From NCBI GenBank assembly GCA_030527085.1, contig JAUNBN010000012.1, forward strand, positions 1-13,983: a stretch of 13,983 nucleotides of DNA. The letters are read 5' to 3'. Below are positions 6,082-13,700 of this stretch, piece after piece; within the stretch, counting starts at the first letter, position 1; each line of letters starts with the position of its first letter. A model generated the notes under the pieces. It was not told the origin of the DNA. It ran no database searches and worked only from the letters and a program-made list of their open reading frames with translations. The DNA comes from Oscillospiraceae bacterium. Its GTDB lineage: Bacteria > Bacillota > Clostridia > Oscillospirales > Ruminococcaceae. The position numbers and the translations under genes are program-made.

Positions 6082-6936
6082 ATGAGCGAGGCTCTGCTTT
6101 ATATAGTGGCGACGCCGATAGGCAATCTCGAGGATTTGAGCCCGCGCGCGGCGGCGGTTCTGGCCTCGGTGGACTTCATAGCCGCCGAGGACACGCGCGT
6201 GACCCTCAAGCTTCTGAACCACCTCGGCATAAAGAAGCCACTCGTGAGCTGCTACCGCCACAACGAGGAGGGGCGCAGCGAGGGCATAGTTGCGAGGATA
6301 CTCGCGGGGGAGAGCTGCGCGCTCTGCTGCGACGCGGGAACGCCCGCGCTCAGCGACCCCGGCGAAAAGCTTGTCAGGCTGGCGGCGCAAAGCGGCGTGA
6401 GGGTAATCCCCATTCCGGGCTGCTGCGCGGCGGCGGCGGCGCTTTCGGCCTCGGGACTGCCCTCGGGCCGCTTTTGTTTCGAGGGCTTTCTGCCCATGGC
6501 GAAGAGGAACCGCGCCGCTCGCCTCGAGGAGCTGGCGACGGAGCGGCGCACCCTCGTTTTCTACGAGGCTCCGCACAAGCTGAAAAACACGCTTAAAGAC
6601 CTTTATAAGCATCTGGGCGAGCGCGAGATAGTCCTCGCGCGCGAGCTGACAAAGCTGCACGAGGAGATAGAGCGAAGCTCTCTTTCCACGGCGCTGGCCG
6701 AATACGAAACGCGCGAGCCGCGCGGAGAGTACGTTTTGATAGTCGCGGGCCGTGAGGATGAAGCTCCGAAGCAAGCGCCGCAGGGCGACCCTTTAAAGAG
6801 GGTGAGCGAACTCAAGGCCGCGGGACTCTCGCTCTCCGAGGCCTGCCGCCGCGCCGCCGCGGAGTTCGGGCTCAAAAAGAGCGAGCTCTACCGCGAGGCG
6901 GCGCGGAAAGCGCCCGAGCAGCCGGAAGAAGGATAA
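6082..6936 (+). CDS. rsmI: 16S rRNA (cytidine1402-2'-O)-methyltransferase RsmI
   Basis: RsmI uses SAM to 2'-O-methylate C1402 in the decoding centre of 16S rRNA. The 284-residue product has the tetrapyrrole-methylase-like fold with VATPIGNLEDLSPRA (9-23), AAEDTRVTLKLLNHLGI (34-50), SCYRHNE (56-62), the SAM-loop DAGTPALSDPGEKLV (84-98) and FEGFLP (133-138), then EAPHKLKNTL and VLARELTKLHEE. One small deviation: the usual PGPSA turn is PGCCA (112-116). The last ~60 residues form the charged C-terminal extension common in Bacillota. ATG is preceded by GAGAGGAA eleven bases or so upstream. It shares a probable transcript with trmN6. Confidence 0.95.
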   Translation: MSEALLYIVATPIGNLEDLSPRAAAVLASVDFIAAEDTRVTLKLLNHLGIKKPLVSCYRHNEEGRSEGIVARILAGESCALCCDAGTPALSDPGEKLVRLAAQSGVRVIPIPGCCAAAAALSASGLPSGRFCFEGFLPMAKRNRAARLEELATERRTLVFYEAPHKLKNTLKDLYKHLGEREIVLARELTKLHEEIERSSLSTALAEYETREPRGEYVLIVAGREDEAPKQAPQGDPLKRVSELKAAGLSLSEACRRAAAEFGLKKSELYREAARKAPEQPEEG

Positions 6937-6943
6937 AAGCGGG

Positions 6944-6964
6944 CAAAACAGCAAAAGTACACGC
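6944..6964 (+). repeat. Possible diverged copy of the A-rich element
   Basis: CAAAACAGCAAAAGTACACGC matches the AAARACAGCGAAGAA-CGCG tail of copies A and B with a few substitutions. It lies at the start of the rsmI-lrp gap without an adjoining perfect hairpin. By-eye alignment; low certainty. Confidence 0.3.
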
Positions 6965-6995
6965 AAATCGGGCCGCTCCCCGCTGCAAGTATTTA

Positions 6996-7024
6996 TTTAC
7001 TTATTGTTTTAATTGGTTTATAAT
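6996..7024 (+). promoter_or_regulatory. SigA-type promoter for the lrp-aminotransferase unit
   Basis: TTTACT (6996-7001) and a perfect TATAAT (7019-7024) are 17 bases apart inside the AT-richest stretch of the window. The expected leader is about 68 bases and can form a GCGCG/CGCGC stem (7046-7050 with 7067-7071) before the ribosome-binding site. No clear Lrp operator was identified, but autoregulation is common in this family. Confidence 0.7.
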
Positions 7025-7098
7025 ATTCGGCAAATCATTTTCAAGGCGCGGCCCCGAGCCCTGCGGCGCGCTGAAACCTTACAGAACGGAGAATAGAT

Positions 7099-7578
7099 AT
7101 GGAAATGCTGCTTAAACTGCTGTCCGAGGACGCGCGCCTGAGCCTGGAGCAGCTCGCGAGCCTCACCGGCCTTTCCGAAACCGAGGTGGCCGAGCGCATG
7201 GACGAGCTTGAGAAAGAGGGCGTTATCGCGGGCTACCAGGCCGTAGTCAACTGGGAGAGGGCAGGGCTCGAGAAGGTCCAGAGCATAATAGAGGTTCGCA
7301 TAAGCCCCAAGCGCGACTTCGGCTTTGACGAGTTCGCGGACACCGTCGCGCGCTTTCCCGAGGTCGAAAACGTCTATTTGATGTCCGGCGGCTATGATAT
7401 CTCGATAACGATACACGGCGCGAGCTTCCGCGATATCGCGATGTTCGTAGCCAAGAGGCTCTCGCCGATGGAGTCCGTGCTCTCCACCGCAACCCATTTC
7501 GTGCTGCGCACCTACAAGGAACGCGGCATCATCCTCAACGAAAAGCCGGAGGACGAAAGGAGCCTCGCCTCACTGTGA
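7099..7578 (+). CDS. Lrp/AsnC family transcriptional regulator
   Basis: A 159-residue feast/famine regulator. The N-terminal helix-turn-helix spans roughly residues 4-50 (LLKLLSEDARLSLEQLASLTGLSE, then EVAERMDELEKEGVIAGY), and the RAM ligand/oligomerisation domain follows (IIEVRISPKRDFGFDEFADTV, VYLMSGGYDISITIHG, MESVLSTATHFVLRTYKERG). Such proteins bind DNA as dimers or octamers and respond to amino acids. GGAG at 7088-7091 is seven bases from the ATG. The stop overlaps the GTG start of the downstream aminotransferase by four bases (GTGA), so both are made from one message. By family habit it probably regulates its own operon, with an amino acid handled by the aminotransferase as effector; that is inference. 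Confidence 0.93.
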   Translation: MEMLLKLLSEDARLSLEQLASLTGLSETEVAERMDELEKEGVIAGYQAVVNWERAGLEKVQSIIEVRISPKRDFGFDEFADTVARFPEVENVYLMSGGYDISITIHGASFRDIAMFVAKRLSPMESVLSTATHFVLRTYKERGIILNEKPEDERSLASL

Positions 7579-8750
7579 TTGACTATGAAAAGCTGCTTTG
7601 CTCCCGCATAAAGGAGCTTAAGCCGAGCGGCATAAGGCGCTTTTTCAGCGTCGCGGCCGAGATGGAGGACTGCATCTCGCTCGGCGTGGGCGAGCCCGAC
7701 TTCGTCACCCCCTGGAGGATACGCGATGCGGGGATACGCTCGCTGGATTCGGGCAAGACCTGGTATACCGCCAACGCGGGTCTTGCTGTGCTGCGCGAGG
7801 AAATCTGCGAATACTTAAACCGCCGCTTCGGCCTGCACTACGAGTTCGACGAGACCTTTGTCACTGTCGGCGGTTCCGAGGGCATAGACCTCTGTATGCG
7901 CGTGCTGCTCGAGCCGGGCGACGAGGTCATTCTCCCCACGCCCTCCTTCGTGGCCTACGACGCCTGCGCGCACATGTGCGGCGCAAAGGTGGTACCCATA
8001 GCCACGAAGGCCGAAAACTCCTTCCGCCTGACCGCCGGGGAGCTTAAGGCCGCGATAACACCCAAAACCAAGCTGCTGGTCTTCCCCTTCCCCTGCAATC
8101 CCACGGGAGCCGTTATGCGCCGCGCCCATCTCGAGGAGATAGCGAAGGTCCTGAGCGGCACTGATATAATAGTTCTTTCGGATGAAATCTATGCCGAGCT
8201 TACCTACGGCGGCGAGCGCCACGTTTCGATAGCCTCGATAAGCGAGGATATGCGCGCGCGCACCGTTATAGTAAACGGCTTTTCCAAGGCCTACGCTATG
8301 ACCGGCTGGCGGCTGGGCTACCTCTGCGGGCCCAGAGCGCTCATAGACCAGATGCTCAAGCTGCACCAGTACGCGCTCATGTGCGCGCCGACGATGGCGC
8401 AGTACGGCGCGATAACTGCCCTGCGCGAGTGCGACGACAGCGTGGAGGCGATGGCCACAGAATACAATATGCGCCGCCGCCTCATAGTGGACGGCTTCAA
8501 CCGTCTGGGACTTAGCTGCTTCGAGCCCGAGGGCGCCTTTTACTCCTTCCCCTGCATAAAGTCCACGGGCATGAAATCGCTGGAATTCTGCGAGAAGCTG
8601 CTCGAGTCCCAGCGCGTCGCGCTCGTTCCCGGCGACGCCTTCGGCGCGAGCGGCGAGGGCTTTGTGCGCGCCTCCTACTCCTACTCCGTCTCCCATATAG
8701 CCGAGGCCCTGCGCCGCGTGGGAGAGTTCTTAAAAGAGCTTAAGGGCTGA
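7575..8750 (+). CDS. Class I/II PLP-dependent aminotransferase
   Basis: A 391-residue fold-type I aminotransferase that moves an amino group from an amino acid to a 2-oxoacid through pyridoxal phosphate. Recognisable elements: SLGVGEPDFVTPWRIR (35-50), TVGGSEGIDLCMRVLLEPGDEV (97-118), FPFPCNPTGAV with Asn175, LSDEIYAELTYGG with Asp203 and Tyr206, and the Schiff-base Lys238 in NGFSKAYAMTGWRLGY, with phosphate-binding Arg246; FVRASYSYS near the C-terminus supplies the substrate carboxylate arginine. The GTG start is inside the lrp stop, giving translational coupling. It resembles the PatA/AspC-like aromatic or aspartate aminotransferases, but substrate cannot be read from sequence alone. Confidence 0.93.
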   Translation: MIDYEKLLCSRIKELKPSGIRRFFSVAAEMEDCISLGVGEPDFVTPWRIRDAGIRSLDSGKTWYTANAGLAVLREEICEYLNRRFGLHYEFDETFVTVGGSEGIDLCMRVLLEPGDEVILPTPSFVAYDACAHMCGAKVVPIATKAENSFRLTAGELKAAITPKTKLLVFPFPCNPTGAVMRRAHLEEIAKVLSGTDIIVLSDEIYAELTYGGERHVSIASISEDMRARTVIVNGFSKAYAMTGWRLGYLCGPRALIDQMLKLHQYALMCAPTMAQYGAITALRECDDSVEAMATEYNMRRRLIVDGFNRLGLSCFEPEGAFYSFPCIKSTGMKSLEFCEKLLESQRVALVPGDAFGASGEGFVRASYSYSVSHIAEALRRVGEFLKELKG

Positions 8751-8793
8751 AGCCGGGGCCCCAAAAGCCGCGGGAATACCCCGGGGGTAAGCC

Positions 8794-9684
8794 ATGGAAA
8801 CCGAGAATAAAACAATAAAGCTCCTCGCGAGAGCCAAGATAAACCTAAGCCTGGATATAGTCGGGCGGCGGGCGGACGGCTACCATCTCATGGACATGGT
8901 GATGCGCTCCGTGGATTTGTCCGATGAGCTCACCCTGCACCTTAGGGAAAGCGGGGGTATAAATCTCTCCTCCAATGCGCGCTATTTGCCCCGCGACGGG
9001 CGCAACCTTGTTGTTAAGGCCGTTTCGCGGCTCTGCGAGCGCGTGGGTATTGAGCCGCCTTCTCTGGATATTCACATAAAAAAGCGTATACCCGCTCAGG
9101 CGGGGCTGGGCGGGGGCTCGGCGGACGCCGCGGCAGCGCTTATAGGGGTTAACAGCCTGCTCTCACTGGGGCTCGGCAAAGAGGAGCTCTGTTCGACAGG
9201 CGAGAGCGTCGGCGCGGACGTGCCCTTCTGCCTTATAGGCGGCGCGGCGCGAGTCGGCGGCATAGGTGAGCTGGTAAGGTCCGTGCCGGACCGCTGCGAC
9301 TATGTTGTTCTTATCCTCATGCCCGCTCGGGGGCGCTCCACCGTCGAGGCCTTCGCGCGCTTCGACAAGGGCGCGGTCTTTAAGCGCCCCGACACGGAAG
9401 CGCTGCTCGCGGCGCTGGCGAGCGGCGACACGGCGGCAATGGGCATACATCTTGAAAACGCCTTCTGCTCCCTGGAGAGCGGCGGAGAGAGCGAAAGGCT
9501 TAAAAGCCTGCTGCTCAGAAACGAGGCGCTGGGAGCGAGCATGAGCGGCAGCGGCGCCGCCGTTTTCGGCATATACAGTGATATTTTCTCTGCCCAGCGC
9601 GCCAAGAGGGCGCTAGAGGGCGAGGCGGCGGGGGCCTATATAGCCCGGCCCTGCGCCGAGGGCGTAAAAATAATTTCCGTTTAG
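8794..9684 (+). CDS. ispE: 4-diphosphocytidyl-2-C-methyl-D-erythritol kinase
   Basis: IspE phosphorylates CDP-methylerythritol with ATP, the fourth enzymatic step of the MEP pathway to isoprenoids. The 296-residue product is a GHMP kinase: ARAKINLSLDIVGRRADGYH (12-31) with catalytic-type Lys15, the glycine-rich ATP loop IPAQAGLGGGSADAAAAL (99-116), GADVPFCLIGG with Asp142, and the C-terminal MSGSGAAVFGIY. ATG at 8794 is preceded by GGGGG at 8783-8787. The 43-base spacer after the aminotransferase can form a CCGGGG/CCCCGG stem (8753-8758 with 8779-8784) that partly covers this site; it has no T-run, so the gene may be read from the upstream promoter. The presence of IspE indicates use of the MEP rather than mevalonate route. 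Confidence 0.96.
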   Translation: METENKTIKLLARAKINLSLDIVGRRADGYHLMDMVMRSVDLSDELTLHLRESGGINLSSNARYLPRDGRNLVVKAVSRLCERVGIEPPSLDIHIKKRIPAQAGLGGGSADAAAALIGVNSLLSLGLGKEELCSTGESVGADVPFCLIGGAARVGGIGELVRSVPDRCDYVVLILMPARGRSTVEAFARFDKGAVFKRPDTEALLAALASGDTAAMGIHLENAFCSLESGGESERLKSLLLRNEALGASMSGSGAAVFGIYSDIFSAQRAKRALEGEAAGAYIARPCAEGVKIISV

Positions 9685-9707
9685 CAAGCGTATAGAAGGC
9701 TTTTTTA

Positions 9708-9731
9708 AGCTATATGCCCAGCATGCTTTTT
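9708..9731 (+). terminator. Possible weak terminator after ispE
   Basis: AGC-(TAT)-ATGC pairs with GCAT-GCT around a CCA loop, with a three-base bulge on the left arm, and runs into TTTTT at 9727-9731. The stem is short, so this is tentative. Confidence 0.3.
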
Positions 9732-9748
9732 AGGGTGTATTCCCCCGG
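9732..9748 (+). repeat. Possible half copy of the hairpin element
   Basis: AGGGTGTATTCCCCCGG closely matches the left arm of the strong hairpin (2489-2506, AGGGTGTTTTTCCCCGCC). No complementary right arm follows. Confidence 0.35.
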
Positions 9749-9822
9749 TTTATTTCTCTTGACTGAATGAGCCCGCTCAAAAGCGCCCATGCTTTTCTCA
9801 AGGAAAGCGAGGCGTTTTTAAA

Positions 9823-10440
9823 ATGAAAAAAACTGAAATATCCCTGCTCGCCGCCTTTGCGCTGCTCGCGGCGCTCGCGGCCTTTCAAATACCCTTTTCG
9901 CGCGCCTGCGAGCAGCTCAGGGGCGATACCCTGAGGCTGCACGTTGTGGCCAACTCCGACAGCGAGGCCGATCAGGCTGTAAAGCTCGCCGTGCGCGACG
10001 CAGTGCTCGAACGCGCCGCCGAAAGGCTGACTGACGCGCGCAGCGCCGCCGAGGCTGCCGGGGCGGCCGAGCTCGGCCTTAAGGAACTGAGCGACGCCGC
10101 TAATGAAACGCTCGCCGCCGGGGGCTTTTCCTATTCGGCGCGCGCGAGACTAACCGAGATGTATTTCGAGGAGAGGAGCTACGGAGAAGCTACCCTGCCC
10201 GCCGGGGTTTACACCGCGCTCAGAGTTGAGCTAGGCGAGGCCGAGGGCAAAAACTGGTGGTGCGTCGTCTATCCCGCGCTCTGCTACCCCGCGGCGGAGA
10301 GCCTTGAGAATAAAGAGGCGCTCGAAGCCTACAGCGAGGAGGAGCGCGAGGTCGTCGAGGGAAAAAAGGAACTGAGATTCAAGTTCAAGCTCGAGGAGCT
10401 TATCCAGAGCTTAAGAGCGCGCAGGGAAGCCGAGGATTGA
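9823..10440 (+). CDS. spoIIR: Stage II sporulation protein R
   Basis: SpoIIR is the signal made in the forespore under SigF and exported to the space between the two membranes, where it triggers SpoIIGA to cleave pro-SigE in the mother cell. The 205-residue product has an N-terminal hydrophobic helix (about residues 6-25, SLLAAFALLAALAAF) acting as signal or anchor, then the family motifs LRLHVVANSDSEADQAVKLAVRDAVL (37-62), LPAGVYTALRVELGEAEGKNWWCVVYPALCY (125-155), and a charged C-terminus. GCGAGG (9807-9812) lies ten bases before ATG. I could not find a convincing SigF promoter in the 138-base gap upstream. This gene is the main evidence that the host lineage forms, or descends from forms making, endospores. 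Confidence 0.94.
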   Translation: MKKTEISLLAAFALLAALAAFQIPFSRACEQLRGDTLRLHVVANSDSEADQAVKLAVRDAVLERAAERLTDARSAAEAAGAAELGLKELSDAANETLAAGGFSYSARARLTEMYFEERSYGEATLPAGVYTALRVELGEAEGKNWWCVVYPALCYPAAESLENKEALEAYSEEEREVVEGKKELRFKFKLEELIQSLRARREAED

Positions 10441-10582
10441 TTACAAGAGCTGAAATCGTATGGGCAAGTGGTTTTAAGCCTTTTGGGCAGCGTGAGTTTA
10501 TCGTTCTTTGACGGGCGGCAGAATTACATTTGTGCGTATTTTTTAGGGCATTTCAACCCGCCGAGGACGGGGAAACAACATA

Positions 10583-10626
10583 AAAGAGCTCCATACCCGG
10601 TTTCGCGCCGGACATGGGGCTCTTTG
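10583..10626 (+). terminator. Intrinsic terminator-like hairpin downstream of spoIIR
   Basis: Bases 10583-10594 pair with 10614-10625 (12 bp, one T.G wobble), then after a 2x2 internal loop 10597-10601 pair with 10607-10611 around TTCGC. The stem starts with AAAGAGC and ends GCTCTTT, the classic A-before, T-after form that can work in both directions. It lies 142 bases after the spoIIR stop and well before addB. Confidence 0.65.
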
Positions 10627-10669
10627 TACAGACAAGCTGCAGGCAAGCTGCCAAAAGCGGGTATTTGGG

Positions 10670-10714
10670 GTTATATCCCCCCGCCGAAGGCAGAGGGATA
10701 TAACGAAAAGCGCG
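10670..10714 (+). repeat. Hairpin element, copy C
   Basis: Bases 10670-10685 pair with 10689-10704 over 16 positions with two C/A mismatches and a GAA triloop; the core CCCCCGCC-GAA-GGC matches the other hairpins. It is followed by GAAAAGCGCGC, comparable to the GAAGAA-CGCG tail after copy A. The outer stem (GTTATAT/ATATAAC) differs from copy A and from the 2487 hairpin, yet still pairs. Confidence 0.6.
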
Positions 10715-10721
10715 CGGTGGT

Positions 10722-10756
10722 GGCGCTCCCCTTCTGCCCTTGCTGTTGTTTTGCGG
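10722..10756 (-). repeat. Possible inverted copy of the A-rich element
   Basis: On the minus strand it reads CAAAACAACAGCAAGGG, then CAGAAGGGGAGCGCC, matching the longer variant at 2596-2622 with several substitutions. It lies eight bases from copy C but in opposite orientation. By-eye alignment only. Confidence 0.35.
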
Positions 10757-10774
10757 CGGCGCATAGAGTAAAAT
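10746..10774 (+). promoter_or_regulatory. Possible promoter for addB
   Basis: TTGTTT (10746-10751) and TAAAAT (10769-10774) are 17 bases apart. The start of transcription would fall only a few bases before the AGGAGG site, giving an unusually short leader, so this is uncertain. Confidence 0.35.
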
Positions 10775-10795
10775 AAGAAAAAAGGAGGGGCGAGC

Positions 10796-13700
10796 TTGTT
10801 AACTGTCGTAAAAGGGCGCGCGGGCAGCGGAAAGAGCGAATACTGCCTGAAAGAAGCGGTAAGGGCCGCCGAGGGCGGGCTTTACTGCTATATCGTCGTG
10901 CCCGAGCAGAGCTCCTTCGCCTGCGAGCGGGCGCTCGCCTCTTTGCCCGAGGGGGAGTGGAAGTCGCGCGTCTTCGTGCGCAGCTTCAGCCGCATCTGCC
11001 GCGACATCTTCGCGAGGGCGGGCGGCGGCGCGAGAAAGCGCGTGAGCGAGGCGCAGAAGCACGCTCTGGTAAGGCGCGCGCTCGAGGCGCTGGGCGGCGA
11101 GATAGTCCTCTACCGCCGCTGCGCGCGGGACGCTGCCTTTTTCGAGCTCATGGCGGGCGCTGTGGACGAGCTTAAAAACGCCGCCGTCGAACCGGAGGCG
11201 CTCAAAGAGGCCGCGCTCGAGGCCAAAACGGAGAACAGCCGCGCCAAACTGAGAGAGCTCGCGATCATTTACGAGAAATACGAGGAGTTTTTGGAAGCGC
11301 TCGGCCTCGACGGCGCTCTGGAGCTTGAGAGCGCGGCGCGTCTTTGCGAGAGCTCGCGCTGCTTTGAGGGCACAAAAATCTTTCTGGACGGCTTTTCCGG
11401 CTTTACAGAGCCGGAGCTGGTCCTCATTAAAGCCCTCATGCGCCAGTGTGACCTGCACTGCACGCTCTGCTGCCCGAGCGGAGACGAACACCCGGACTTC
11501 TTCACCGCCGAAAAAGCTACCCTGCGCCGCCTTTTGCAGACGGCGCGCGAGCAGGGGCTTGCCCGTCCCGCGCTGCTCGAGCTGGGAGAGCCAAGCCGAT
11601 TCAAGGCCGGGGGGCTTAAGTCGCTGGAGGCGTATTTGGCTGGGGAGGAAGCCCGCGGAGATTCAAGCGAAGGGCTGTTCTGCTTTGAGGGCGCGGATAT
11701 CTACGAGGAATGTGCCCGCGCGGCGGCGGAAATCTGCTTTCTGGCGCGCGAGAGGGGCTTTCGCTTTTCGGAGATAGCCGTGATAACGCGCGACCTTTCG
11801 CGCTACCGCTCGGCGCTGGAAAAGACCTTTGAGCGTTACGGCCTGCCCTATTTTACCGACGAGCCCTTAAATATGCTGCACTCGCGCCCTGTGCGCTTTA
11901 TTCTCGCCGCGCTGGAGCTGGCTTCCTCTTTCAGCTCCGAAAGGGCGATGACGCTGCTCAAAACCGGGCTTTTTAATATCGCTGAAGCCTCGCTGGGCGA
12001 GCTTGAGAGCTATGCTTTCGTACACCAACCGAAGGCCGCCGAGTGGTTCGCGCCCTTCGAGCGCAGCCCCGAGGACTTCGGAAAGCCGCGCACTGCGGCG
12101 CAAAAGGAGGCCCTCTCGCTCGCGGAAGGCGCGCGCGCCGCATTTATTGGAGAGATATCGCCCTTTTTAAGCGAGGCAAAAACGGCTCGCGGCGCGGCGC
12201 TTGTGAGCGCCGTCTACTCGCTCTTTGAAAGCTGCGGCGCGCAGGCAAAGCTGGAAAACGAGGGCGGCGAGGCGCTCAAAGAGGCATCCGCCGCCGCGCT
12301 GATTTTAGAGGAGCTCTACGCCATAGCTCTGAACGAGTCTTTGAGCGCGGCCGAACTCGGCGAGCTCGCGAGGACCCTCGCGCGGCACACGCCGCTTTCG
12401 GACATCCCCCCCTCGCTCGAGCAGGTGAGCATAGGCCAGGCGGACCGCTGCCGGCCAAACGCGCCGCGCGCGGTCTTCGTGCTGGGCTTGAACGACGGCC
12501 TCTTCCCGCCTGCGAGCTTCGACTCGCCTTTATTAACTCAGGCGGAGCGAGAGCTTTTAATAAGGCGCGGCGTCCGGTTGGGACGTGACGTAGAGCGCTG
12601 CGAGGAGATGGAGAGGGTCTATTTGTACCGCGCGCTCTGCTGCGCCTCGGAAAGGGTCTACCTCTCGAGCGCGCGGCGCTCGGGTGGGGGCGCTCTCGAG
12701 AGGGCCGCCTGGCTCGAAGATTTTTTGACAGAGATTCCCGCCGCCGCGCCCGAAAGCGAGGCCGAGCCCTGCTTTCTGGCCGCGAGCTTTCGCAGCGCGA
12801 AAAGGGAGTTTCTTTGCGCGCTCGAGCGGGGCGACGAGGCAGCGGCGGCGCTGCTCGAGGCCGCTCAGGGGGAGCTTTCGGCCTTGAGGCAGCTCGGAAA
12901 AGCGCCGCGCTACGAGATAAGGGACAAGCGCCTCGCGGCGGGCCTTGTCGGAAACGAGCTGGCGCTCTCGCCCACGAGGCTCGAGAGCTTCTATCAATGC
13001 CGCTTCGCCTATTTTCTGAGATACATACTGCGAATAAGGCCGCTCAAAAAGGCGGAGTTCAGCCCCATAGAGGCCGGAAGCTTTATCCACGCGCTCATGG
13101 AGAGCGTGCTCAAGGCTTTCGGCGGAGATATTTCGGAAGCTTCCGACGAGGAGCTTTTTTCGGCCTGCGACAGCGCGGCGGAAGGCTACCTTTCCGAGAG
13201 GCTGGCGGGAGAGGCGAGGGAGGAGGGCCGCCTGGGCTACCTCTTGGGCAGGCTCAAAAACCAGGGGCGCAGGCTGCTTCTTCAGCTTAGGCTCGAGCAG
13301 CGCCAGAGCGAGTTTCGCGCGGAGGATTTCGAACTTAAAGTTGCAAAGGGCGGGGACATAGAGCCCATTCTTCTCAAAACGCCCGAGGGCGGCGAGGTCT
13401 ATGTCGAGGGCTCGGTGGACAGAGTGGATACCTATAATAAGGACGGCCTTTGCTATATCCGCGTCATAGACTACAAGACGGGAACCAAGTCCTTTTCCCT
13501 AAGCGACGTTTACTACGGGCTGAATATGCAGCTTTTGCTCTACCTCTTTTCTGTCTGCGAAAAGGGGGAGGAGCGCTACGGCCCCAGCCTCCCCGCGGCG
13601 GTGCTCTATATGCCCGGAGACCCCAGCGCGCCCGATGAGAAGGACTCCCCCGAGCAGGCCGCCCAAAAGGCCTACCGAATGGACGGTCTGGTGCTGGACG

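Larger units (their letters stand above)
10441..10795. other. Non-coding gap between spoIIR and addB
   Basis: This 355-base stretch contains a terminator, two repeat copies and a possible addB promoter, listed separately. A further degenerate hairpin with the CCCG...CGGG core lies at 10551-10575 (TTTC-AA-CCCG against CGGGGAAA). The open frame at 10468-10776 is low-complexity translation across these repeats and is not credited as a gene. Confidence 0.6.

Noticed and set aside
5896..6774. 292-residue minus-strand open frame antisense to trmN6/rsmI
   Set aside because: Same reason: Arg/Ala/Leu-rich shadow across two conserved genes.
7815..8696. 293-residue minus-strand open frame antisense to the aminotransferase
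   Set aside because: It is the mirror of a GC-rich coding frame; no motif or ribosome-binding site, and the sense strand is clearly a conserved enzyme.
9709..9741. SigF-type promoter for spoIIR (GCTATA and GGGTGTATT about 15 bases apart)
   Set aside because: Expected biologically, but the -10 match is poor and it overlaps a possible terminator; not supportable by eye.
10468..10776. 102-residue open frame between spoIIR and addB
   Set aside because: It reads through the terminator and repeat hairpins, has no ribosome-binding site and shows no domain; its sequence is what repeat DNA would encode by chance.
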